A stretch of 64,000 nt of DNA from Paenibacillus pabuli. GTDB lineage: Bacteria > Bacillota > Bacilli > Paenibacillales > Paenibacillaceae. The translations under genes were made by a program, and so were the position numbers. Location of the stretch: the NCBI RefSeq assembly GCF_023101145.1, contig NZ_CP073714.1, forward strand, positions 4,712,001 to 4,776,000, given 5' to 3'. The stretch's first letter is position 1, and each line of letters begins with the position of its first letter. This document shows, in pieces, positions 7,640 to 16,878 of the stretch. Under the pieces are notes generated by a model. That model saw only the letters and a program-made list of their open reading frames with translations. It ran no database searches and was not told the DNA's origin.

Positions 7640-10444
7640 TCAGGATAATTGCTGTGCCTTCAATTTAAGATCATTCAGTATTTGCATCGCCTGAAGCGGC
7701 GTCATGTTCATGACATCAATATCTTTCATATTACGAATAAACTCGCGGGCAGGCTTGTCAAGGGCAGCAACCTCCGTTTTTGGAGACACACTTGGCTCTT
7801 CATCCCCAAAGATGGACAGCTGAACCACATCGGCATGTTTGGAGACTGACTGCTGCTTGCTGGTTGGTTTATTAGCATGTTGTTTCTGCGCTGGATCTTC
7901 AGTCGCTACAGTGAGTTCGACAGGTTCTGTAGATCCCTGCTCCCGAACCAATGACGAATGATCAGTTGACTGGAACTCTGCACCATCTCGAGTATGATCA
8001 CCCGATTGCTGTTTGTCCTTCCCGCCAAATTCGCTGCCAACCGCAACCTGAGCCGCCGCATGCTCAAAACCGTGCAGCAAACCATTCGCCCGTTCAATAA
8101 TGCTGTCCGGCAGCCCTGCAAGCCGTGCGCAATAGATCCCGTAGCTGCTGCTGGCTGCCCCGGCAATCAATTTACGCAGGAAATTAACCTTGTCCCCGCT
8201 CTCTTGAACAGCCATGGAGTAATTCGCCAACTTGTCCAAACTCTCTTCCAGATGAGCAAGCTCATGAAAGTGAGTGGATACAAGTGCTTTACACCCAATG
8301 ATATCATGCACATATTCAATGACGGACTGTGCAATCGCCATTCCCTCACTGGTAGACGTTCCCCGGCCCAATTCATCAATGATAATCAGACTGCGTGGTG
8401 TTGCTTTATCTGTCATGACCTGAATGTCGGCCATCTCTACCATAAATGTACTTTGCCCACCGATGAGATCATCTGCTGCACCAATCCGTGTGAAAATGCG
8501 ATCCATTATCGGTACCTCAGCTTGTCCTGCCGGCACAAAACAGCCGATCTGCGCGAGAATCGAAATCAGCGCCACCTGCCGCATATAGGTACTTTTCCCT
8601 GCCATATTCGGGCCGGTAATCAGCAGAATACGCGCCTCTTCCTTCTGCATCGCAGTATCATTGGCAATGAAAGCTCCATCTCGCATTACTGCCTCAACCA
8701 CCGGATGACGCCCCTGTTCCACGACCAGATCATAACCATCGGTCAAGGTAGGCCGTACGAAATTACGCTCTGCACTGATGACGGCAAAGGATTGATACAC
8801 ATCAATCTCCGCGACCAGCTCAGCCAGCTTCTGCAGTCTGGAGATCTCCTGGTTGAGCCGTTCCCGCAATTCAGCGAACAAGCCGTACTCAATATCAACC
8901 ATCTTGTCCTGAGCTTCCAGAATCAGCGTTTCTTTTTCTTTCAGCTCCGGTGTAATATAACGCTCAGCATTAGCAAGGGTTTGTTTCCGCTCGTAACGGC
9001 CTTCCGGCAGAGAAGACAGATTCGACTTGGTAATTTCAATATAGTACCCGAATACTTTGTTGTACCCGATTTTCAGTGAGCGAATGCCCGTCGCTTCACG
9101 CTCTCTGGCTTCCAGTTCAGCAATCCACTGCTTGCCATTCACCGAGGCTTCCCTGAGCTCATCCAGCCGCTCATGGTATCCTTCACGAATTAAGCCACCA
9201 TCTCGAACCGACACAGGCGGCTCATCAACGATAGCCTGAGCGATCGCATCCCGCAAATCACTACATTCATCCATAACACCAGCAATGTGCTGTAATGTCG
9301 TGGAAGCTGAACCTGCACAATACTGACGTAGCCCCGGAATTTTGTCCAGTGACAGCTTCAGTGCATTCAGATCCCGACCGTTGGCGTTACCAAAGGCAAT
9401 TCGACCCACCAGGCGTTCCAGATCGTAGATATCTTTGAGTTCTGCACGCAGATCTTCCCGCAGTATAAACTGGTTATACAGCGTGTCTACCGCCTCCAGC
9501 CGCTCATTGATTTTGCCTTTTTGCAGCAAGGGTTTATCTACCCAGCGACGCAGCATGCGAGCACCCATGGATGTCTCTGTGCGGTCCAACAGCCAGAGCA
9601 GCGAACCTTTCTTCGAACGTTCACGTACCGTCTCCACCAGTTCCAGATTACGCCGAGTAAAAGGGTCCAGAATCATAAAGTGATCCGGCTCATACGTTGA
9701 AACCTGTGTCAATTGTCCAAGAGAACGTTTCTGTGTCTCACTTAAGTAGGAGAAAAGACGCGCTATACAAGCTTGACGTTCAGGCTCCAGACGAGCCCAT
9801 ACCGCTTCGCCAAATTGCTGACGCACCAAATCTTCCTTGCTCTTCGTCCATGGTGTGTACACCACAGGCCGACCAATTGGAGATGCCTGGGTAGCCACCG
9901 TATCCAACAGTGCTGCATCCCCCACCAGTTCCGAAGGTTCGTAGATCCCGATCTCATCCTTGAGCCATTCCTCGGAGTATGGCACAGAGGTCACGTAGAG
10001 CTCTCCCGTGGACAAGTCACAGGCAGCCAGTGCAAGTGTGTTCAGATTCCCTGTCAGGCACACCATATAGTTGTTGGACTTGTCCCCCAATGTCTTGCCT
10101 TCCATTACCGTTCCGGGTGTTATAACGCGTACAATTTCACGCCGCACCATGCCTTTGGTTACCGTTGGATCTTCCATCTGTTCACAGATGGCTACTTTGT
10201 ATCCTTTTTCAATCAAGCGCTGTATGTAATTGTCAGCCGAATGATAAGGCACACCGCACATCGGGATTTTATCTTCTCCCCCACCTGCGCGCGCTGTTAA
10301 TGTTATTTCTAGCTCACGGGAAGCATTAACCGCATCCTCAAAGAACATTTCATAGAAATCACCTAGTCGAAAAAAAAGAAAAGCGTCCTGCGCTTCGGCC
10401 TTCACTTGCAAGTATTGTTGAATCATTGGCGTATACTGAGCCAT
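7640..10444 (-). CDS. mutS: DNA mismatch repair protein MutS
   Basis: Recognises mismatches and small loops and recruits MutL. The 934-residue protein carries the mismatch-reading Phe-X-Glu motif (FYE, residues 30–32), the Walker A GPNMAGKST (from about 611), the Walker B DELGRGTSTSEG and the switch STHFHELAHLE. Near the C-terminus QLSIF (about 875–879) matches the beta-clamp-binding pentapeptide known from Bacillus MutS. It is preceded by about 70 residues of Gln/Thr/Ser-rich low-complexity sequence that make the protein longer than average. The start ATG follows GGAGG. It is the first gene of the mutS-mutL-methyltransferase-miaA operon. Confidence 0.98.
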   Translation of the reverse strand: MAQYTPMIQQYLQVKAEAQDAFLFFRLGDFYEMFFEDAVNASRELEITLTARAGGGEDKIPMCGVPYHSADNYIQRLIEKGYKVAICEQMEDPTVTKGMVRREIVRVITPGTVMEGKTLGDKSNNYMVCLTGNLNTLALAACDLSTGELYVTSVPYSEEWLKDEIGIYEPSELVGDAALLDTVATQASPIGRPVVYTPWTKSKEDLVRQQFGEAVWARLEPERQACIARLFSYLSETQKRSLGQLTQVSTYEPDHFMILDPFTRRNLELVETVRERSKKGSLLWLLDRTETSMGARMLRRWVDKPLLQKGKINERLEAVDTLYNQFILREDLRAELKDIYDLERLVGRIAFGNANGRDLNALKLSLDKIPGLRQYCAGSASTTLQHIAGVMDECSDLRDAIAQAIVDEPPVSVRDGGLIREGYHERLDELREASVNGKQWIAELEAREREATGIRSLKIGYNKVFGYYIEITKSNLSSLPEGRYERKQTLANAERYITPELKEKETLILEAQDKMVDIEYGLFAELRERLNQEISRLQKLAELVAEIDVYQSFAVISAERNFVRPTLTDGYDLVVEQGRHPVVEAVMRDGAFIANDTAMQKEEARILLITGPNMAGKSTYMRQVALISILAQIGCFVPAGQAEVPIMDRIFTRIGAADDLIGGQSTFMVEMADIQVMTDKATPRSLIIIDELGRGTSTSEGMAIAQSVIEYVHDIIGCKALVSTHFHELAHLEESLDKLANYSMAVQESGDKVNFLRKLIAGAASSSYGIYCARLAGLPDSIIERANGLLHGFEHAAAQVAVGSEFGGKDKQQSGDHTRDGAEFQSTDHSSLVREQGSTEPVELTVATEDPAQKQHANKPTSKQQSVSKHADVVQLSIFGDEEPSVSPKTEVAALDKPAREFIRNMKDIDVMNMTPLQAMQILNDLKLKAQQLS

Positions 10445-10617
10445 GAGTATCCTCCATCCGTTCCATTGTTGTCAGGAAGAGAAGCTGTCCCGGAAGGAGC
10501 AATAAGGCGGTCAGACACCTTGTTTGTGCCACCGCCTCAGTTTCGGCATCCGCCGCTTCCCTCACAGGTTGCTGTTCCATTTCTTCCGTAACGATGATCA
10601 AAATCGACTTAATTCTC

Positions 10618-10626
10618 ATTATAACA
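10618..10626 (-). promoter_or_regulatory. Likely extended -10 promoter for the mutSL operon
   Basis: On the minus strand TGTTATAAT gives a perfect TATAAT with the TGn extension, about 175 bp upstream of mutS and just past the amidoligase stop. No good -35 hexamer is seen 17 bp upstream, as expected for an extended -10 promoter. Confidence 0.5.
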
Positions 10627-10642
10627 AAAAAGTGCCCACTCT

Positions 10643-11893
10643 TCATGAACCTGCTCGAATATTCCAGAGTTTACGTATATCCCGACTCTCGTCCCACGTC
10701 TTACCTTGTATAAGCTGGCTAATTAATGGAGCGGCGTAACGTTCATAACGTTCATAACCGTCCATCTGCATCAGGTCATCCAGCAGTGCCGGAATATGTG
10801 CCTGCATCACCTCACGGTTTCCTTCATAAAATGCAGTATGAATCACAGCCTTCGCCAATGGACGCTGATGCAGCTGATGATAGCCTCTTACGATAAGACC
10901 AGCCAGAGCAACAACGCCTTTGGCAACCAGAGGGGATACCAGGAAACTGGGTAAAGTGCGATATTCAAATCCACCATAGGATTTAAGTCGAAAATCACCC
11001 AATGACCCATAACGTGGACGACGACCAGAACCACGTGGATCTTGAAGAACGGCAAGTGGCAATGCCAAATAATTGTCAAGTGCGCGCAGCAGCTCCCCAT
11101 TTAGCGTAACACCACTGAAATGAACATGTCCGCCCAGTGGCAAGCCCCGCTGGGGCATTCCCCCTGCCTGCCAGATCAGTGAGTGATCACTAATGCTGCG
11201 GTCTGCGACCGCGAAGGCTCTCATCAGATGAGCCAGCAGTTCGCGCGGCTCCGAGCTGGGAGCCGGTCGCAGTTCGGCTACAGGATATATTCGTCTTCCA
11301 CCGATCGTCACGGAATCACAGCCGGCTATGCCTGTTCGCTCGAGAAATCGGGAGGCGGGTACAATTTTGGACTCTGGCATCTGCACAAGCAGGAACTCGG
11401 GGTCCATTCCTATGATAGGGGCCGCATTACGATGTCGCTCTTCATCCAGTTCGGACTGAAGTTGTTTCCAGCCTGCGCGGTACATGGCAGAGAGATCTGT
11501 CATTCCCTTCCAGGGCCTGGGGTCAATCGAGATGACAGAACAACCGCTTTTGCCTGTTGCTTCGAGTCTTACAGCGCCGTGATCCAATCCCACCGTATAC
11601 AATGTTTTGGTGGCAAGTCGTTCAATGCGTTTGAATAACGTGGATGCCGCTTCGCGATCCAGCACACTTTCTTGCGTTCCACCCATGCCACTGGTGTCCC
11701 TGCGTTTGATGCGAATCGCTTGCAGACAGCATATCTCCACATCGTAACGTACACGCAGGCCCAACTCCCGGTCACGCCTGCCTTGCGAAGCCAGTACTTC
11801 AATGCCAGAACGTTTCAGGCGATCTACCCTTTCACGAGGGAGCATGCGCTCATACCGGCGCACCGCCTCCTCAGCCTCATCGACCACATTCAT
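10643..11893 (-). CDS. Putative amidoligase, phage phiEco32-like COOH-NH2 ligase type 2
   Basis: A 416-residue protein that fits the glutamine-synthetase-fold amidoligase group described in phage phiEco32 and in Firmicutes, predicted to form amide or peptide bonds using ATP. Visible signatures are GMDPEFLLV (about 170), AELRPAP, GGHVHFSG (His pair, about 258–263) and GGFEYRTLPSF. These resemble the Glu/His/Arg metal and nucleotide residues of the fold. The N-terminal 150 residues are basic and lack obvious motifs. GGAGGAGGG precedes the ATG. It sits between cotE and mutS, which suggests a role in modifying a spore or wall peptide. The family call is fairly firm; the substrate is unknown. Confidence 0.75.
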   Translation of the reverse strand: MNVVDEAEEAVRRYERMLPRERVDRLKRSGIEVLASQGRRDRELGLRVRYDVEICCLQAIRIKRRDTSGMGGTQESVLDREAASTLFKRIERLATKTLYTVGLDHGAVRLEATGKSGCSVISIDPRPWKGMTDLSAMYRAGWKQLQSELDEERHRNAAPIIGMDPEFLLVQMPESKIVPASRFLERTGIAGCDSVTIGGRRIYPVAELRPAPSSEPRELLAHLMRAFAVADRSISDHSLIWQAGGMPQRGLPLGGHVHFSGVTLNGELLRALDNYLALPLAVLQDPRGSGRRPRYGSLGDFRLKSYGGFEYRTLPSFLVSPLVAKGVVALAGLIVRGYHQLHQRPLAKAVIHTAFYEGNREVMQAHIPALLDDLMQMDGYERYERYAAPLISQLIQGKTWDESRDIRKLWNIRAGS

Positions 11894-11921
11894 CCTGTCC
11901 CTCCTCCCGATTTTCGCCCAA

Positions 11922-11949
11922 AATAAAAAAAGAGGGCTTACGCCCTCTT
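11922..11949 (-). terminator. Terminator after cotE
   Basis: On the minus strand GAAGAGGGC pairs with GCCCTCTTT around GTAA, followed by a T-run. It separates cotE from the amidoligase gene 29 bp downstream. Confidence 0.85.
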
Positions 11950-12005
11950 CACTGCCGCTTGCGGCGCATATGATACCTTAAGTTTATGAGTCCAGATCGA
12001 TGAGC

Positions 12006-12566
12006 TTACAACTCATCGTCAAGCAGGTCAGGATCGAGATCGTCATAATCTCCATCACCACTGCCGAAGTCATAATCCTTGTCTTCGTAATCTCCACAGC
12101 CATCCGTGCACACTTTCACACAGACTTTGGTCTCGGCGACCAGTTCAACAGCGAATTCCCGTTCTACCCGGATAATTACGCTGCTTCCTCCTGCCGACAC
12201 CGTGGCCTCCACGCAGCTCGGTTCCTGCGTTGCATCCGCAGATACCTCTACAGTGGCGGCCCGGTGTTTCGGGTCCAGATAGGACAAAGGCACATGTTCT
12301 ACATACGACACCGTTTCTTTGGCTACATCCGTCTGTGAATTTTTGTCATAGGAATACCAAATGTTGATATCGTAAGTACCAATAACTTCAATTCCGTCCC
12401 CCGCTGATACAGCTTCATATTGGTGGTTGATAATCCAAGCCCCCAAAATACTAGTCGGACCATTTGGCGGAGTCACGGTATGTGTTACGGTAGAGAACTT
12501 ACGACCTTTGCCGCAGATCGCCTTCGTGATGATCTCTCTACATTGATGTTTATGACTCAATGACAT
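12006..12566 (-). CDS. cotE: Outer spore coat morphogenetic protein CotE
   Basis: CotE directs assembly of the outer coat around the forespore. The 186-residue product, read from MSLSHKHQCREIITKA behind GGAGGAGG, has the family's N-terminal REIITKAICGKGRKFS and the region LGAWIINHQYEA. It ends with a very acidic Asp/Tyr/Gly tail (DYEDKDYDFGSGDGDYDD) typical of CotE. An in-frame ATG seven codons upstream lies inside the ribosome binding region and is less likely. A terminator follows. The gene marks the organism as a spore former. Confidence 0.94.
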   Translation of the reverse strand: MSLSHKHQCREIITKAICGKGRKFSTVTHTVTPPNGPTSILGAWIINHQYEAVSAGDGIEVIGTYDINIWYSYDKNSQTDVAKETVSYVEHVPLSYLDPKHRAATVEVSADATQEPSCVEATVSAGGSSVIIRVEREFAVELVAETKVCVKVCTDGCGDYEDKDYDFGSGDGDYDDLDPDLLDDEL

Positions 12567-12641
12567 CTTTAAACCTCCTCCATACAATCATTCTTTACAA
12601 GTGTATGCAGGGCATCCGTCTAGGGTGACAACTATTTTCTA

Positions 12642-13619
12642 TTATTCATTTGTAGATTGGGACCGGTCCGACACCGGAGATGGTGCTTTGTCCTTCTTCG
12701 CAATTTTCAGATACAGCGCGAGTTCCCGGCACAACTGGAGAATAGCGGAACGAATCTCGAATTCTTCCCTTGTATCCGGCAACTCCATTTGCTTGAATTC
12801 TTCTTGCACATCTGCGAGAAGTTTTTCCGTACGTCCGGTGTAAGATTCAGTGAGTACATCTTGACTGAGCTGTTCGAACAGCTCTGATACCATTTCCGCA
12901 TGCGGCATCTTCTGATAGATCTGGGATACCAGATGCATCATATGCTGGATAGAATCCAGCTGCGTTTTGCGCATATAAAAGTAAACACTCCATCCCTCGT
13001 TCGGATGAATGACCTGATTCTCCAATGAACGTTTGGCCGCTTCAATACCGCCAAGCACTGCCTTATCGGCTTCGATTAGCTCTTTTCCTGCCCACACTTC
13101 ATTTGGATTGCGCAGCGTGGCTGCAAACTCCTTGAAGATAACCGAGAATAGTTCGTCAATTCTTTTGCGAATACGCAGCATTTGCGGGTCCGCAGCAGGC
13201 ATATAAGCCAGATTAACCACCATCGCTGAACCGAGACCAATCAGCAGCAGTCCAATTTGAATCAAAACCACATGTACGTCCATTTCGCCGCCGCCAAATA
13301 CCCGGAACACCACAACAGAACCTGTTACAATGCCTTCCTTGAATCCGGCCCGAACGATAACCGGAAATGCAATCAGTATGTAGACCGCCAGCACCCAGTA
13401 ATGGAAGCCAAGAAAGTGAAAAAGTACACTTGCGAATAAAAGCCCCACTACGGAAGCAAAAAATCGGGCAGATATGGTGCGAATACTTCTTTTTCGTGTT
13501 ACATCAACGCCTAGTATGGCCAGCAAGCCCGCCGATGTTGGTCCAGGCAAGCCGCACCAGTCCGCAATCAACACAGCCATCAGCGCGGCTATTGCAGTTT
13601 TGATTACCCTAAAACCCAT
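12642..13619 (-). CDS. Aromatic acid exporter family membrane protein (ArAE_1/FUSC type)
   Basis: A 325-residue protein with five to six hydrophobic segments in the first 150 residues (IKTAIAALMAVLIADWCGLP, LGFHYWVLAVYILIAFPVIV, VVLIQIGLLLIGLGSAMVVN). A soluble helical C-terminal half (about 150–325) is rich in charged residues. This is the layout of ArAE_1 proteins such as Bacillus YqjA, thought to move aromatic acids or act in envelope stress. GGGAG precedes the ATG. It has no close operon partner: a 450-bp gap lies upstream and cotE follows after 75 bp. Confidence 0.8.
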   Translation of the reverse strand: MGFRVIKTAIAALMAVLIADWCGLPGPTSAGLLAILGVDVTRKRSIRTISARFFASVVGLLFASVLFHFLGFHYWVLAVYILIAFPVIVRAGFKEGIVTGSVVVFRVFGGGEMDVHVVLIQIGLLLIGLGSAMVVNLAYMPAADPQMLRIRKRIDELFSVIFKEFAATLRNPNEVWAGKELIEADKAVLGGIEAAKRSLENQVIHPNEGWSVYFYMRKTQLDSIQHMMHLVSQIYQKMPHAEMVSELFEQLSQDVLTESYTGRTEKLLADVQEEFKQMELPDTREEFEIRSAILQLCRELALYLKIAKKDKAPSPVSDRSQSTNE

Positions 13620-14071
13620 CTAACTCCCTCTCCTCTAAGCTGCATAAATGTCAAAGCCAGTGAGCCATGCCCATCCAGGTGGAATGCTTGTCCTATGCCT
13701 GCAGCGTGTACTGCCAAATATCCTATCCATAGTATTACACATCCTGCCAAAAACCATTTCTTCTCTAATTAAAAGAAGGATTCTGGAAGAACCGCATCTC
13801 ATAATTCGATGCTACACTCATAAACGGCATCAACCGACATGCATATGCATGTCGGTCACAATAACGCGCCCCGGATGAGGGACGCTGGCCATTTGATTGA
13901 TGCGACAGCAGCCTCTAGGCCCTTTTCTCCAATCGTCGCATTCATTCCGGACTGCGCGGAATAATCGTATTAGTATGGTACTTGATTTTACGGGTTCGGG
14001 CAACGTGACACCTCTTGTGAAATTGTATACATATCATGAAGCCCTCTTTTACACACGCATGCTTCGCAAAA
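13620..14071. other. 450-bp intergenic region without a gene
   Basis: No supported coding sequence or RNA gene. It holds one striking palindrome (13833–13856, listed separately) and AT-rich stretches before the exporter gene. No terminator with a T-run was found for the ABC operon that ends at 14072. Confidence 0.6.
13833..13856. promoter_or_regulatory. Perfect 24-bp palindrome, candidate operator
   Basis: Half-site ACCGACATGCAT is followed at once by its exact reverse complement. There is no loop-friendly centre and no adjacent T-run on either strand, so a dimeric protein-binding site is more likely than a terminator. It lies about 215 bp upstream of the aromatic acid exporter gene. Confidence 0.45.
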
Positions 14072-14905
14072 TCACCTGCGTCCTGCCAGCAGCTTGCGTT
14101 CTACATATACAACCATTTGGTACATCGCTGTCGCTACAGCAGCAATAATTAACAGGCTCGATAGAACGAGGGTAAAGTTGAACACTTGAAACCCATAGAT
14201 GATCAGATAGCCCAACCCCTGCTTGGCGACCAGAAATTCACCCACGATGACACCAACCCAGGCCATACCCACGTTTACTTTTAAGGTAGAGACAATGGCA
14301 GGAAAGGAAGCGGGCAATACGACTTTGCTGAAAATCTCGGAGCGATCGCCACCAAACGTACGGATAACTTTAATATAGTTCTGATCCACTTCATTAAAAC
14401 TGTTATACACGACAAGTGTAGTAATAATGACTGTGATTGACAAAGTCGTCATGACAATGGCAGTAAATCCTGCACCAAACATGACGATAAAGATTGGACC
14501 CAGCGCTACTTTGGGCATGCTGTTGAACACAACCATATAAGGATCAAGTACTTTGGACAAAAAAGGAGACCACCAGATCAGAACCGCAAGCAGTGTTCCG
14601 ACGAGTGTCCCCAGCAAAAATCCAACTGCCGTTTCCCCTACGGTTACCCCAACATGCGCCCATAGTTCCCCGCTGATGATGTCCTTCCAGATCTGATTGA
14701 AAACTTTGCTGGGATAGCTGAACAAGAGCACATCTATCCAGCGAAGCCTTCCCGCCAGTTCCCAGAGCAAAAACATAAACACCAACATGGACAGCTGCAC
14801 CGCCAGCACTTTATGTCGCCATCTGGCAACCTGTTGAATATGACTTTGGTGCAGCTGTCTCATCCAAACATCACGCGTTTCCTGCTTCTGTTTCGTCTGA
14901 TTCAC
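14072..14905 (-). CDS. ABC transporter permease, NitT/TauT/SsuC type
   Basis: Inner-membrane channel of an importer for a small organic compound (nitrate/sulfonate/thiamine-precursor class). The 277-residue protein has about six membrane helices and the EAA-like loop around FNEVDQNYIKVIRTFGGDRSEIF and VVLPASFPAIVSTLKV. Its start overlaps the stop of the ATPase gene by 4 bp (ATGA), so the two are translationally coupled. It is the last gene of the substrate-binding protein – ATPase – permease operon. Confidence 0.9.
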   Translation of the reverse strand: MNQTKQKQETRDVWMRQLHQSHIQQVARWRHKVLAVQLSMLVFMFLLWELAGRLRWIDVLLFSYPSKVFNQIWKDIISGELWAHVGVTVGETAVGFLLGTLVGTLLAVLIWWSPFLSKVLDPYMVVFNSMPKVALGPIFIVMFGAGFTAIVMTTLSITVIITTLVVYNSFNEVDQNYIKVIRTFGGDRSEIFSKVVLPASFPAIVSTLKVNVGMAWVGVIVGEFLVAKQGLGYLIIYGFQVFNFTLVLSSLLIIAAVATAMYQMVVYVERKLLAGRR

Positions 14906-15696
14906 CCGTTCTTCTCACCTCCTCCGGACTGATCCAGTTCACTCCATAACGCCTGAAACAGCTCATTGAACCCTTGCTGCTCCCTCGCGTGAAAAGGCTG
15001 TGCGTTTCTTATATCTTCTGGAATAATAAACTCCCGCCGAATACGACCCGGATTACGATCAAGCACAATGACGCGGTCACTGACAGCGATAGCCTCGGAC
15101 AGATCGTGGGTAACAAGCACCGAAGTTTTGCCTGATTTTTTCAATGTGTCCGAGACCAGATCCTCCAGCTGCAGCTTGGTTTGATAATCGAGAGCCGAGA
15201 AGGGTTCATCCAGCAACAGTATTCCCGGATCCGTAGCCAGTGTACGTACCAAAGCCACCCGTTGTCTCATGCCCCCGGATAGCTCGGAAGGATATTGGCT
15301 TTCAGTTCCAGCCAAACCCATACCTGCGAGCAGCTCACGCGTACGATCACGACTCTGTTCATTGAGCGTACCTGTCAGTTCAAGCCCGATCAGGGCATTA
15401 TCCAAAATGGAACGCCACGGAAACAGATAATCCTGTTGCAGCATATATCCAATCTGGGCAGACGGCCCTTCGATGCGTTTCCCTTTAACCTTGACCTCGC
15501 CTGCGGTCGGTGTGAGCAGCCCGGCGATGATCGATAGTAATGTCGTTTTACCACATCCGCTAGGGCCAACAAGACTAATGAACTCCCCTTGCTCAATCTG
15601 AAGATTGAAATTTTCGATAACCAGTGATGCTTCACGCTCGCTGACATAGACTTGCGAAATCCCTTCCAGTCTGATCACCGTTTCGGATTCAGGCAT
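14902..15696 (-). CDS. ABC transporter ATP-binding protein, NitT/TauT/SsuB type
   Basis: ATPase subunit powering the importer. The 264-residue protein has Walker A GPSGCGKTT, the Q-loop region MLQQDYLFPW, signature LSGGMRQRVAL, Walker B ILLLDEPFSALD and the switch histidine VTHDLSEA. It lies 30 bp downstream of the binding-protein gene and overlaps the permease gene. Sequence alone does not settle the substrate; sulfonates, nitrate, taurine or pyrimidine precursors are all transported by relatives. Confidence 0.93.
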   Translation of the reverse strand: MPESETVIRLEGISQVYVSEREASLVIENFNLQIEQGEFISLVGPSGCGKTTLLSIIAGLLTPTAGEVKVKGKRIEGPSAQIGYMLQQDYLFPWRSILDNALIGLELTGTLNEQSRDRTRELLAGMGLAGTESQYPSELSGGMRQRVALVRTLATDPGILLLDEPFSALDYQTKLQLEDLVSDTLKKSGKTSVLVTHDLSEAIAVSDRVIVLDRNPGRIRREFIIPEDIRNAQPFHAREQQGFNELFQALWSELDQSGGGEKNG

Positions 15697-15726
15697 ACAT
15701 GCTCACGTCCTTTCCTGAATACCTGG

Positions 15727-16731
15727 TTACTTATCTGATGCTGCTTGTTCTGCATAGGAATTATCAACAATCGTTTGAGAATCCACCCGCTGTTTCAATT
15801 CTCCCGCAGCACTCATGACATCCAGCAAGTTATTCCATTCTTCTTCATCAATGATTGGATCGGTTGCATATGTGCCCTGTTCCTTGTAACGGTCCACACT
15901 GCTTATCAGGATAGCTGGATCGATATCTTTAAAATAAGGTTTGATGACTTCAGCGATTTCTTCAGCGGTGTGCGAGTCCACCCAAGCTTGTGCTTTGTGC
16001 AAGCCGTTCGTAAACTTCTGAACGATGTCCTTGTTGTCATTGATATAACTTTGTTTGGTCATGAAGACCGTATAAGGCAGATGGCCACTTTCCGTTCCAA
16101 ATGATGCTACAACCTTACCACGACCCTCTTTCTCGAAAATGGACGCCTGAGGCTCAAACAGCTGCACATAATCCCCCGTACCTGAAGCAAATGCAGAAGC
16201 GATGTTGGCAAAATCCACATTCTGAATCAATTCCAGATCATTCTGCGGATCAATGCCATGTTTTTTTAGCGTGAATTCGCCTGCCATTTGGGGCATGCCG
16301 CCTTTTCTTTGTCCAAGGAATGTACTCTGTTTCAGTTGCTCCCAATTAAATTCACCTTCGGGATCGCGGGCAAAGAGAAACGTTCCGTCCGTCTGTGTAA
16401 GTTGTGCAAAGTTAATGACCGGATCTTCTGCGCCTTGTTGATAGACATAAATTGACGTCTCTGCTCCGACCAATGCGATGTCAACTGATCCTGCAAGCAA
16501 CGCTGCCATTGTTTTGTCTCCGCCAGCCGTTGTCTGAATGTCCACTTCAAGCCCCTGCTCCTCAAAAAAACCTTGGGCCACAGCCACATACTCTGGTGCG
16601 TAAAATACAGAACGTGTGACCTCACCTATCGTAATTTTGGTTTCATCCTTATCTTTATTGCAGCTGGTGAGAGCTACGATGATAATGAGCAAAATGACGA
16701 TGGCCCGGATGAACCAGGGCGTGTATTTCAT
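15727..16731 (-). CDS. ABC transporter substrate-binding lipoprotein, SsuA/ThiY-like
   Basis: Extracellular ligand-binding lipoprotein. The 334-residue product starts MKYTPWFIRA behind GGAGGG; an upstream in-frame GTG/ATG would bury the ribosome binding site. A hydrophobic signal leads to the lipobox LTSC, giving lipidated Cys near residue 25. The mature part opens with KITIGEVTRSVFYAPEYVA and includes GFFEEQGLEVDI and AALLAGSVDIALVGAE, typical of the NMT1/SsuA fold. It is the first gene of the operon. No riboswitch was recognised in the 147-bp gap upstream. Confidence 0.9.
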   Translation of the reverse strand: MKYTPWFIRAIVILLIIIVALTSCNKDKDETKITIGEVTRSVFYAPEYVAVAQGFFEEQGLEVDIQTTAGGDKTMAALLAGSVDIALVGAETSIYVYQQGAEDPVINFAQLTQTDGTFLFARDPEGEFNWEQLKQSTFLGQRKGGMPQMAGEFTLKKHGIDPQNDLELIQNVDFANIASAFASGTGDYVQLFEPQASIFEKEGRGKVVASFGTESGHLPYTVFMTKQSYINDNKDIVQKFTNGLHKAQAWVDSHTAEEIAEVIKPYFKDIDPAILISSVDRYKEQGTYATDPIIDEEEWNNLLDVMSAAGELKQRVDSQTIVDNSYAEQAASDK

Positions 16732-16814
16732 GATATTTCCCTCCTTCACTGGTCTCAGCTGTTTTCTCTACTATGGATATGCTGATGCCCAGCAAAAGGT
16801 TAAGAACTTGCATG

Positions 16815-16848
16815 CAAAAGAAGAGCCGGGCAATCCTGCCCCGCTCTT
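16815..16848 (-). terminator. Terminator after the M32 carboxypeptidase
   Basis: On the minus strand AAGAGC and GGGCA pair with TGCCC and GCTCTT with one internal mismatch, followed by CTTTTG. The T-run is short. Confidence 0.6.
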
Positions 16849-16878
16849 CAAGAATTGGATCTGATATTCATTGCTGTC

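Noticed and set aside
7994..9079. 361-codon plus-strand open frame opposite mutS
   Set aside because: It is antisense to a conserved MutS region, has no plausible ribosome binding site and its translation is rich in His, Cys and Arg with no domain; it is a shadow frame.
10359..10646. 95-codon minus-strand frame between amidoligase and mutS
   Set aside because: It overlaps the mutS start in another frame, lacks a ribosome binding site and covers the likely mutSL promoter.
16732..16814. TPP riboswitch before the ABC importer, suggested by similarity to thiamine-precursor transporters
   Set aside because: The gap is too short and contains no CTGAGA or ACCTGA thi-box motifs.
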